From JAACFF01 sp963701435 (lineage in GTDB: Bacteria > Chloroflexota > Anaerolineae > Promineifilales > Promineifilaceae): a DNA stretch of 64,000 bases. Positions 45,692 through 52,522 of this stretch are shown one piece after another. Within the stretch, counting starts at the first letter, position 1. Every line of letters begins with the position of its first letter. The notes beneath the pieces were generated by a model that saw only the letters and a list, made by a program, of their open reading frames with translations, was not told the origin of the DNA and did no database searches. The position numbers were made by a program, and so were the translations under genes. The DNA is taken from the NCBI GenBank assembly GCA_963701435.1, contig CAVPAL010000004.1, positions 1 to 64,000 on the forward strand, read 5' to 3'.

Positions 45692-47263
45692 ATGGAAGTT
45701 CCTTTGTCACCCTTGGAGTTTGCGCGACGAGCGCGCAGATTGTACGCTGACCGTGAAGCGGTTGTAGATGGAGAACTGCGGCTAACTTATGGACAGTTCT
45801 TTGAACGTTGTGACCGATGGTCCTCGGCCTTGCAAGCGTTCGGCGTTAAGCCGGGCGACCGGGTGGCTTATATCGCGCCAAACACCCATGCTCAACTTGA
45901 GTCATTTTATGCTGTGCCACAGATTGGAGCGATTGTTGTGCCGATTAACTATCGGCTCATCGCTAATGATTTCGCCTATATTATCAATCACTGTGGGGCG
46001 CGTATTGTGTGCGCCCATAGCGACTATCTTGAAGCTATAGACAGCGTTCGCGCCGAATTACCGAACGTTGAGCAATTTGTGGCTCTGGAAGGAGCCAGAG
46101 AGGGTTGGCTTGATTATGAAGCGACCCTGACCGCTGCTGCGACCGACTTTATACGCCCGGCTATTGCTGAAAGCGACCTCATTTCTATCAACTACACCAG
46201 CGGCACCACGGCGCGCCCTAAAGGGGTGATGATTACCCATCGCAATGCTTATCTGAATGTGGTGGGAACGCTAGCCCATCATGCTTTAACACCCAAAGAC
46301 CGCTATCTTTGGACGCTGCCGATGTTTCATGCCAATGGGTGGACGTTTGTGTGGATTGTCACGGCACGCGGTGCAGCCCATATCTGCTTACGCAAAGTTG
46401 AGCCACGCACCATCTTTGAACTGATTGAGAGCGAGAATATCAGCATGTTTTGCGCTGCCCCAACGGTACTCATCGGCGTTGCCAACGCGCCTGACGAGTT
46501 GCGCCAAAACGTGCGCCAGGGAGTGCGCTTGTTCACAGCCGGCGCCCCACCGGCTGCTGCCACCATCGAACGTGTCGAGGGTGAGCTGGGATGGGAGCTG
46601 ACCCAAGTCTATGGGCTAACAGAGACATCGCCGTTTATCACCATTTGCGAAGAGCGCCCGGAACATCTCCAACTCTCGCCACAAGAACGTGCGGTTATCA
46701 AAGCGCGACAAGGCGTTGAGCTTATCACCTCCGGTGAACTCATCGTTGTGGACCTCAATGGTGATGAAGTGCCACATGATGGGGAGACTATTGGCGAAAT
46801 TGTGGTACGCGGAAATGCGGTCATGAAAGGCTATTACAACGACCCTAAAGCCACGGCCGCTGCGATACGTGATGGCTGGTTCCACTCGGGCGATGCCGCT
46901 GTGGTGCATGATGATGGCTATATTGAAATTCGTGACCGCTACAAAGATGTTATCATTAGCGGCGGCGAGAACATCTCCTCAGTGGAAGTTGAAGGTGTGC
47001 TGTTGCACCACCCGGCTGTACAGGAAGTGGCAGTAGTCGGTATGCCTCATAAGAGGTGGGGCGAATCGCCCCATGCTTTTGTGGTATTGCGCCCAGGCAC
47101 AACGGCAACAGAGGACGAGATGAAACAGTTTGTACGTGATCGTCTCGCGCATTTTAAGACGCCGCAATGGGTAACATTTGTGGATGACCTACCTAAAACG
47201 GCGACGGGGAAAGTTCAAAAATACATTTTACGGGGCAGAGACGCATCAATTGCCAAGCAGTAG
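45692..47263 (+). CDS. Acyl-CoA synthetase / AMP-dependent ligase
   Basis: 523 residues, the usual size of medium- or long-chain acyl-CoA ligases. Motifs: ISINYTSGTTARPKGVMITHRN (P-loop, about residues 165-186), VYGLTETSPF (about 305-314), GWFHSGDAAVVHDDGYIEIRDR (about 395-416) and KTATGKVQKYILR with the C-terminal catalytic lysine. It activates a carboxylic acid to an acyl-AMP and then acyl-CoA in the cytoplasm. Driven by P2; a near-perfect attC-like site starts 5 bp after its stop, so it is read as a large cassette gene. No ACGGCCGT copy is seen within it, unlike resident genes of this size. Confidence 0.93.
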   Translation: MEVPLSPLEFARRARRLYADREAVVDGELRLTYGQFFERCDRWSSALQAFGVKPGDRVAYIAPNTHAQLESFYAVPQIGAIVVPINYRLIANDFAYIINHCGARIVCAHSDYLEAIDSVRAELPNVEQFVALEGAREGWLDYEATLTAAATDFIRPAIAESDLISINYTSGTTARPKGVMITHRNAYLNVVGTLAHHALTPKDRYLWTLPMFHANGWTFVWIVTARGAAHICLRKVEPRTIFELIESENISMFCAAPTVLIGVANAPDELRQNVRQGVRLFTAGAPPAAATIERVEGELGWELTQVYGLTETSPFITICEERPEHLQLSPQERAVIKARQGVELITSGELIVVDLNGDEVPHDGETIGEIVVRGNAVMKGYYNDPKATAAAIRDGWFHSGDAAVVHDDGYIEIRDRYKDVIISGGENISSVEVEGVLLHHPAVQEVAVVGMPHKRWGESPHAFVVLRPGTTATEDEMKQFVRDRLAHFKTPQWVTFVDDLPKTATGKVQKYILRGRDASIAKQ

Positions 47264-47267
47264 TGCC

Positions 47268-47394
47268 GCCCAACAAACCGTTCGTGCCGAATTGCTAATC
47301 TTGACTTTATATTGAAAGCAACTTGGACCACAATCGTTCTGGTAATTGAAGGTAACTTTGCTAACCCGCAATCGGCACAACTCAGGCGTTGGGC
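47268..47394 (+). repeat. attC-like site 3, best example
   Basis: GCCCAAC (47268-47274) and GTTGGGC (47388-47394) are exact complements and fit RYYYAAC/GTTRRRY. Inner arms GTGCCGAATTGC (47284-47295) and GCAATCGGCAC (47368-47378) pair fully except for one unpaired A on the left arm, as attC requires. The site is 127 bp long, within the known range, and begins 5 bp after the acyl-CoA ligase stop. Confidence 0.9.
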
Positions 47395-47447
47395 AGGAAA
47401 TATCACTAGAGGAAGTGCTTTTTACGAGGAAAACCTTGGCGCTTACA

Positions 47448-47603
47448 ATGCTTGCTGGAATGGTTGTCGGAATTTCGGCCTTCATCACGGGTCTCCTGGC
47501 AATCATCAGACAAAGGGAACGTGCGCTCCTGGTTAATGTCTCTAGTTCAATCGGAGCGCTTCTTGTATTATTTCTCGCTGGCGAATTGTTGTTTCCCCAT
47601 TAA
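47448..47603 (+). CDS. Small membrane protein (cassette-borne)
   Basis: 51 residues from ATG 47448, with two membrane segments (AGMVVGISAFITGLLAII and SSSIGALLVLFLAGELLF) and a basic loop RQRER between them. The frame is open upstream to within attC-like site 3; TTG 47436, preceded by ACGAGGA, is another plausible start. Small hydrophobic proteins of this type are frequent in integron cassettes. Function unknown. Confidence 0.55.
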   Translation: MLAGMVVGISAFITGLLAIIRQRERALLVNVSSSIGALLVLFLAGELLFPH

Positions 47604-47649
47604 GAATTTGCCTCAATGACTGCAGTGGTTATGTAGTGGTTATAAAGTT

Positions 47650-47736
47650 ATGAGTGATGATGATGGGTGTTCAGACATCGCATTGCTGGTTCTTACAGGT
47701 GGTCTTTGGTTCATTGTGATGTTCTTGAGAGCCTAG
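47650..47736 (+). CDS. Possible 28-residue membrane peptide
   Basis: ATG 47650 to TAG 47736 reads an acidic start MSDDDGCSD followed by the hydrophobic ALLVLTGGLWFIVMFL and RA. The acidic head plus single membrane helix looks like a real micropeptide, but the ribosome binding site is weak and there is no family evidence. Confidence 0.35.
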   Translation: MSDDDGCSDIALLVLTGGLWFIVMFLRA

Positions 47737-47865
47737 GCAAATCGAAATCAGCCTGCTAAAAGTGGCGAAAAATCGCGCTGTGATATTTGTGGTGACAGGT
47801 GGGTACTTCAAGACTAATTTGCAAGAGAGCCGGTTGTTATAGGTTTCCGAGACCTCAATATAACC

Positions 47866-47894
47866 TTGCTGTTATATAACTAAAAGGTTATAAT
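47866..47894 (+). promoter_or_regulatory. Promoter and operator of the higBA pair
   Basis: TTGCTG (47866-47871), 17-bp spacer, TATAAT (47889-47894). The palindrome GTTATATAAC (47871-47880) lies in the spacer and a related GGTTATAA overlaps the -10 box, suitable for antitoxin autorepression. ATG 47905 is only about ten bases beyond the -10 box, so the message would be leaderless or nearly so. Confidence 0.7.
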
Positions 47895-47904
47895 TTGCTG
47901 TGTT

Positions 47905-48260
47905 ATGAGTTGGAACGTTGAATATACAGATGAATTTGGGGATTGGTGGGCAACATTGGATGAGAGCGAACAAGACTCCATTGCTGTGACAGTGACTCTT
48001 TTGGAACGGCGAGGACCTTCTCTCTCTTATCCTTACAGTTCGGGATTGAAACAAAGCACAATCATATGCGAGAACTACGCACACAACACAAAGGAGAACC
48101 ATACCGTATTTTGTACGCTTTTGATCCTAGACGTTCAGCAATCCTACTCATCGGTGGTAATAAAACCGGACAAGATAGATGGTATGACGAATATATTCCG
48201 ATAGCCGATAAATTATATGATGACCATCTCAAATCATTAAAAGATGAAGGGTTAATATAA
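47905..48260 (+). pseudogene. higB: HigB/RelE-type toxin, frameshifted
   Basis: From ATG 47905: WNVEYTDEFGDWWATLDESE and VTLLERRGPSLSYPYSSG, the N-terminus of the HigB-like (phage-derived Gp49) family. Near 48045-48065 the frame must change; the next frame reads HMRELRTQHKGEPYRILYAFD, then RSAILLIGGNKTGQDRWYD to a stop at 48260. Together about 117 residues, the normal size of this mRNA-cleaving ribosome-dependent toxin family, with conserved RELR, R-I-LYAFDP and GGNKT. If the indel is real the toxin is dead while its antitoxin survives. The stop overlaps the antitoxin ATG (TAATG). Confidence 0.8.
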
Positions 48261-48568
48261 TGGCAAAATCATTTAATGAACTCAAGGAAAAAATGTCGCC
48301 ACAACGGCGCGAAAAGATTGAGGATCGAGCACAAACAATATTGATCAGTATGGCACTGCAGGAATTGCGCCAAACTCGCCACCTTACTCAGCAAGACTTA
48401 GCGAACATTCTCAACGTTAATCAGGCTGCTTTATCCAAAATGGAAAATCAAACTGACATACGTGTAAGTACACTTCGTAGGTTGCTAACTGCGATGGGCG
48501 GGACATTGAAGATCGTCGCCGAGTTTCCCGAAGGCGAAATTGTCATCAATCAATTTGAAAATTCCTAA
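48260..48568 (+). CDS. higA: HigA/XRE-family antitoxin
   Basis: 102 residues. The XRE helix-turn-helix spans about residues 36-92: LRQTRHLTQQDLANILNVNQAALSKMENQ, split as usual into recognition helix QAALSKMEN, then DIRVSTLRRLLTAMGG. The N-terminus SFNELKEKMSPQRREKIEDRAQ is typical of antitoxins paired with this toxin family. It neutralises HigB and represses the shared promoter at 47866. Overlaps the toxin by one base. The gene is followed 50 bp later by attC-like site 4, which makes the pair a toxin-antitoxin cassette, a class known to stabilise arrays. Confidence 0.85.
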   Translation: MAKSFNELKEKMSPQRREKIEDRAQTILISMALQELRQTRHLTQQDLANILNVNQAALSKMENQTDIRVSTLRRLLTAMGGTLKIVAEFPEGEIVINQFENS

Positions 48569-48618
48569 TCAGGTAATTTCGATTTGCGTTCATGAATATA
48601 TTTTCCCTTGCTGACAAG

Positions 48619-48704
48619 GCATGAACCAGACGCGGCGGGTACATGTCAACAGAAGCGGCGCGGTTAGGGCAAAGTGTGTTCTAATCGCGCCGCGCTGGTT
48701 ATGC
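48619..48704 (+). repeat. attC-like site 4
   Basis: GCATGAACCAG (48619-48629) pairs with CTGGTTATGC (48695-48704) with one extra G; GTTATGC is an R'-type core also used by Vibrio repeats. Inside, GCGGCGCGGTTAG (48655-48667) pairs with CTAATCGCGCCGC (48681-48693) with one mismatch. It follows higA and precedes the Phd/Doc remnants. Confidence 0.68.
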
Positions 48705-48705
48705 A

Positions 48706-48813
48706 GGTGTCAGTGTTGAGGAACTAATTGCCTCTCCCCAAGACTCATTCGAAGGAAGGCTTGATTATGTCTTAAACAAGAATAAGGATCTCTACGAAAG
48801 GCTGGCTGCTTAA
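48706..48813 (+). pseudogene. Phd-type antitoxin fragment
   Basis: An in-frame stretch without a start codon encodes GVSVEELIASPQDSFEGRLD, then YVLNKNKDLYERLAA, to TAA 48811-48813. This resembles the C-terminal, toxin-binding half of an antitoxin. Its N-terminal DNA-binding part is missing because the frame begins at attC-like site 4. The next frame starts at once (TAAATG). Confidence 0.55.
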
Positions 48814-48987
48814 ATGCACTATTTGACACTCAATCAAGTGCTCGAATTGCATGAAAGAGTGATAGCTCAGTCTGGTGGCGCCAATGGTCTTCGGGATGTC
48901 GAGGCTTATTTGCGTTTTGAGGCCGTGGTGATTAAAGGGGTCGCGCCCGCACAGGCTTCACGTTTTCTCGCCCGCTGGTTAGTTTAG
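48814..48987 (+). pseudogene. Doc-type (Fic fold) toxin, truncated
   Basis: 57 codons from ATG 48814: HYLTLNQVLELHERVIAQSG and GANGLRDVEAYL match the start of Doc kinases. The sequence then departs from the family and stops at TAG 48985-48987, before the Fic motif HxFxxGN, so it cannot be active. GTTAGGC, an R'-type core, starts 1 bp after the stop (48989-48995); truncation may have occurred by recombination near an attC end. Confidence 0.6.
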
Positions 48988-48988
48988 C

Positions 48989-48995
48989 GTTAGGC
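48989..48995 (+). repeat. attC right-end core, partner arm not found
   Basis: GTTAGGC preceded by CTGGTTAGTTTAGC resembles the right end of an attC site. No convincing left half was found upstream, so this is either a truncated site or chance similarity. Confidence 0.4.
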
Positions 48996-49092
48996 TAAGT
49001 ATTCATCAAGAAAGGAAGTTGCCTTTTTACATGAGCGAAAGCAAGTTGATAATATAGGCAGCAATTTAGAAAGTTCTTGGAGAAACAATATT

Positions 49093-49416
49093 ATGTGGAA
49101 GGAAAAATTAGCCCTCTACGATCAGTTAGTAGCAAAATGTTCCAGATTTGATAGAAAAGGAAAAACGATGCCCTACACGTCTGCGAATGGACATATGTTT
49201 TCGTTGCTGAACAAAGATGGTGAGTTAGGATTTAGATATTCAAAACAAGTTCAAGAAAAGTACATTCAAGAATTTGGAACAACCATATTTAAATCCCACG
49301 GGGCAGTCATGAAAGGGTATGTGTTAATACCTGATAAGATGCTCGAAGATTTGGACAAATTATCCGAATATCTTAACGAAAGTTATGATTATGTAATGAC
49401 CCTTGAACCAAAATAA
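49093..49416 (+). CDS. TfoX N-terminal-like protein
   Basis: 107 residues: KTMPYTSANGHMFSLLNKDGELGFRYS, then EKYIQEFGTTIFKSHGAVMKGYVLIPDKML and YDYVMTLEPK at the end. This corresponds to a stand-alone TfoX N-terminal-like fold (a small alpha/beta protein); a role in competence regulation, as for Sxy/TfoX, should not be assumed. It stands alone between two cassette-type ends (48989 and 49568), typical of a cassette gene. No clear Shine-Dalgarno sequence; AGAAACAA precedes the ATG. Confidence 0.7.
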   Translation: MWKEKLALYDQLVAKCSRFDRKGKTMPYTSANGHMFSLLNKDGELGFRYSKQVQEKYIQEFGTTIFKSHGAVMKGYVLIPDKMLEDLDKLSEYLNESYDYVMTLEPK

Positions 49417-49791
49417 GAGCTAGTCATCTCGTTTAAGCTACAGGACGTGATTGGCGCCCCGATCTTTATTACTTGTCCAAGGCACTTGGCGGGATATTGA
49501 CCCTGAAAATGCAGGTGGTCTGCCTCAAGAAAATTTGTCAGTCTCAAGATTAGAAAATAGCTGATGGGCTGGTTTTTGATCATTGTATTTAACATGCCGC
49601 ATTAAACGCTTATTTCGTTAGGCCGACCTACGAAATCAAGTAGGGCGAAAGCGTGTGATTGTGGAAGAGAAACGGCCGTTGTAGGGCGGCCAAACTATTA
49701 TTGCAGCCGTCTAAAATTCACATCGATTCGGTTGGCGACTCTAACCTGTTCTTATTCGCGCTGTCCACATTTAAAAAAGAAGGAGATTCTG
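49417..49791. other. Gene-free stretch with attC-like right half
   Basis: GCTAGTCATCTCGTTTAAGC just after the TfoX-like stop resembles the left end of attC sites (compare TAACAATTCGTTCAAGC of classical sites) but lacks a good R'' core. The right half lies at 49568-49623. The rest holds an ACGGCCGT copy near 49673 and the AAGGAG site of the next gene. Confidence 0.45.
49568..49623 (+). repeat. attC-like right half, copy of that at 44167
   Basis: GCTGGTTTTTGATC followed by a related 40 bp and AAACGCTTATTTCGTTAGGC, closely matching 44167-44220. It ends in the canonical R' core GTTAGGC (49617-49623). The shared segment at two cassette boundaries 5.4 kb apart supports a repeated recombination site. 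Confidence 0.6.
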
Positions 49792-51663
49792 ATGGCTACT
49801 CAACAAGAAGCAACTGTTTACATTACCAATACAGCGGATGGGAATGCAAAAATTACACTTTCCCACAACAATTCTTCGAATGGCACCCAGACCGGAAGTT
49901 GGGATGCAGCCCCCGGACAAACCGTGGGCCCCTTGACGGTATTCTTTAAAACAGGGTTCGGCGCCTTGACCGTGCTGGATTATTGGTGGGTTACTCTGTC
50001 TGTCCGGGATGGCTCTACCCCGGGACAATACGCAAGCAGCGGCTCGGCTCTTTCAGACTGGAAGGAATGTCAGTTGCAAAGCCCAGACGCGGCGCAAAAA
50101 TTGACTTTCACTGTCAACACGACAACATTCAATATTAATCTGGAATCGGGTTCCTGCCGCAATGACATGATGAAAACGGGGCCGTACTCAGCGATTACGA
50201 ACGTTTTTGTCTTGATGCTTGAAAATCACTCCTTCGATAATATTTTCGCGCTGTCTGGCATTCCTGAGATCGTAGCGGCGACGACTGCTGACGCTAATAG
50301 TTACAATGGCAAGACCTACCATGTCACAGGTGGCGCACCGGTTGCCATGATTAGCGATCCCGGTCATGAATTCGAGGATGTTGTTGAGCAACTCGCGGGC
50401 GCGGGCGCAAGTTATTCTTCGGGCGGGCCATACCCGGCCATTAATAATGCCGGTTATGCCAGTAATTACGCCACGTCGACCACAGAAAATAAAGGAGTGC
50501 TTCCACCCGCTGCGCATATTGGCGACATCATGGCCTGTTTTGACACGTCCACGCAGTTACCGGTCATTTATCAATTGGCGACTGAGTTTGCTATTTGCGA
50601 CCAGTGGTTTTCTTCTCTTCCGGGGCCAACCTGGCCTAATCGTTTTTTTGTGCATGGCGCATCGTCAGCCGGTTTGGATCACAGCCCCAGCACATGGGAT
50701 ATGTTCAAATGGGAGACATTCAGCGGGTTCACCTATCCAAACGGTTCCATTTTTGACGCACTGAATAATGCACAAGTTACATGGCGGTTATATGTGGATA
50801 GGGACGGACCACTTGCCGGTAGTGTGCCGCAAGTTTCTACGCTTAAAGGTATTCAAATGTGGGATGTTCACGGCTTCGCTGAATTTGCTTCAGATTTGCA
50901 AGGCCAATACCCTTATACGTATACCTTCATTGAACCCAATTATGGAGATATTACCGGCGGCACCTATAGAGGGGGGTCTTCCCAACATCCGATGGATGGC
51001 GTTTATGGTGGGGAAAGTTTGATTAAGGCAACCTATGAAGCCATTCGAAATTCACCGCACTGGAATTCCAGCGTGTTGATTATCATTTATGATGAACATG
51101 GTGGTTTTTACGATTCTGTTGCGCCCGGAGTCGCCCCGGCTCCAAATGATAACAGCCCAAGCACGCTCAACGAATTTGGCTTTGACTTTAAACAATATGG
51201 CGTGCGTGTTCCTGCTGTGATTGTTTCCCCCCTAATTCCGAAAGGGACGGTTGATCATACGGTTTATGACCACGCTTCGGTTCCTGCCACACTTGAAAGA
51301 TTGTTCAATATGCCGGCGCTGACGCAAAGGGATGCAATGGCGAATGACGTGCGCCATCTATTGTCGTTGCCTGCGCCAAGAACGGATTGCCCAACACAGC
51401 TAAACAATCCAGCGCCAGTCCCAGTTTCCTTCGCGAGTGAAGATACAAACGCAATGGCCCAACAACCTTTGCCGGACTCTGGCAATTTGGTGGGCTTTTT
51501 GCAAAATATGCTTAAAGCTGAACTTGAACTTTCTTCCGGGAGTGAGGCTGAAAGAGCTCGCCTCATTGAGAATTTCGAAAATATCAAAACATACGAAGAG
51601 GCCGATGCGTATGCCAGTTCTGTAATGGCTAAAATTGCTGACGCGCAGGCAAATTCAAAATAG
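49792..51663 (+). CDS. Phospholipase C / acid phosphatase family phosphoesterase
   Basis: 623 residues from ATG 49792 (AAGGAG eight bases upstream; a frame start at 49732 is poorer). An N-terminal beta domain of about 120 residues (YITNTADGNAKITLSHNN) precedes the alkaline-phosphatase-like phosphoesterase domain: VFVLMLENHSFDNIF (about 140-154, metal and nucleophile region), FSSLPGPTWPNRFFVHGAS, VLIIIYDEHGGFYDSVAPG (about 426-444, metal ligands) and DHTVYDHASVPATLERLF. Such enzymes hydrolyse phospholipids or phosphate monoesters. No signal peptide is seen, so export is doubtful. A low-confidence attC-like site follows its stop; it may be the last cassette. Confidence 0.87.
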   Translation: MATQQEATVYITNTADGNAKITLSHNNSSNGTQTGSWDAAPGQTVGPLTVFFKTGFGALTVLDYWWVTLSVRDGSTPGQYASSGSALSDWKECQLQSPDAAQKLTFTVNTTTFNINLESGSCRNDMMKTGPYSAITNVFVLMLENHSFDNIFALSGIPEIVAATTADANSYNGKTYHVTGGAPVAMISDPGHEFEDVVEQLAGAGASYSSGGPYPAINNAGYASNYATSTTENKGVLPPAAHIGDIMACFDTSTQLPVIYQLATEFAICDQWFSSLPGPTWPNRFFVHGASSAGLDHSPSTWDMFKWETFSGFTYPNGSIFDALNNAQVTWRLYVDRDGPLAGSVPQVSTLKGIQMWDVHGFAEFASDLQGQYPYTYTFIEPNYGDITGGTYRGGSSQHPMDGVYGGESLIKATYEAIRNSPHWNSSVLIIIYDEHGGFYDSVAPGVAPAPNDNSPSTLNEFGFDFKQYGVRVPAVIVSPLIPKGTVDHTVYDHASVPATLERLFNMPALTQRDAMANDVRHLLSLPAPRTDCPTQLNNPAPVPVSFASEDTNAMAQQPLPDSGNLVGFLQNMLKAELELSSGSEAERARLIENFENIKTYEEADAYASSVMAKIADAQANSK

Positions 51664-51691
51664 AAAGACAGAAGCTGTATGCGCGTTAGAT

Positions 51692-51740
51692 GTAACCGCA
51701 GCCGAATTGATAACAACAAATTCAGCAGTAGTTGTTGGGC
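51692..51740 (+). repeat. Possible short attC-like site at right end of array
   Basis: TGTAAC near 51693 and GTTGGGC (51734-51740) could be outer cores, with GCCGAATT pairing to AAATTCAGC inside. Pairing is short and the left core imperfect, so this is tentative. It would mark the right end of the cassette cluster, 117 bp before the uridine kinase gene. Confidence 0.35.
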
Positions 51741-51808
51741 GACTCATGTAGAATTTAAAAGTGAGATGTTTATTCTGATAGGGAAATGGGTGTATGTCTC
51801 TCTCGGAT

Positions 51809-51838
51809 TTGGTTATTAAATTGTGATGCTGTTATACT
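51809..51838 (+). promoter_or_regulatory. Promoter of the uridine kinase gene
   Basis: TTGGTT (51809-51814), 18-bp spacer, TATACT (51833-51838), 18 bp before ATG 51857, with GAGAGG between as ribosome binding site. Confidence 0.5.
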
Positions 51839-51856
51839 CACGGCGCGAGAGGATAT

Positions 51857-52501
51857 ATGCTGAAAAAGACACCCATCGTATTTGGTGTAGCCGGAGGTAC
51901 TGCATCGGGAAAAACAACCGTCGCCCGCACCATTCTATACACGGTGGGGGCAGAACGAATTGCTTATTTGCCCCACGATGCATACTATAAAGATCGGCCT
52001 GACCTGACTTTGGAGGAAAGGGCTGATCTCAACTATGACCACCCCAATTCGCTGGAAACAAAATTGTTGATCAAGCACATTAAAAGTTTGCTGAAAGGCC
52101 AATCGGTGCAGGTTCCCGTGTATGATTTTACAACCCACCGGCGAACAGAAGAAACGATTCGGGTTGATCCCAGCCCCATCATTCTGGTAGACGGCATCTT
52201 GATCTTTACACGGCGCAAACTGCGAGAGTTGATGGACGTCAAAGTCTACGTGGACACGGACGCAGACGTGCGCTTTATTCGGCGTCTGAAGCGAGATATG
52301 GAAGAGCGTGAGCGCACGCTGGACTCTGTTGTCGCCCAGTATCTGCACACGGTACGGCCGATGCACCTTAAATTTGTCGAGCCAAGCAAACGCTTTGCTG
52401 ATGTGATCATTCCTGATGGAGGCCATAACAAAGTCGCCATGGATATGGTTGTTTCCCGTTTGTATGATATGCTGCGACTCTCTCCTCCGGAAGTTATCTG
52501 A
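51857..52501 (+). CDS. udk: Uridine kinase
   Basis: 214 residues. Walker A is GVAGGTASGKTTVAR (about residues 10-24); HDAYYKDRPDLT matches the uridine/cytidine-binding segment, then NYDHPNSLET, VPVYDFTTHRR and ILVDGILIF (Walker B). RRLKRDMEERERTLDSV is the lid region. The enzyme phosphorylates uridine and cytidine to UMP and CMP in pyrimidine salvage, cytoplasmic. It is the first gene of the operon leading into glycan genes, 21 bp before the flippase, and could support UDP-sugar supply. Confidence 0.95.
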   Translation: MLKKTPIVFGVAGGTASGKTTVARTILYTVGAERIAYLPHDAYYKDRPDLTLEERADLNYDHPNSLETKLLIKHIKSLLKGQSVQVPVYDFTTHRRTEETIRVDPSPIILVDGILIFTRRKLRELMDVKVYVDTDADVRFIRRLKRDMEERERTLDSVVAQYLHTVRPMHLKFVEPSKRFADVIIPDGGHNKVAMDMVVSRLYDMLRLSPPEVI

Positions 52502-52522
52502 GCGCCGGAAACGGCCGTTTCC

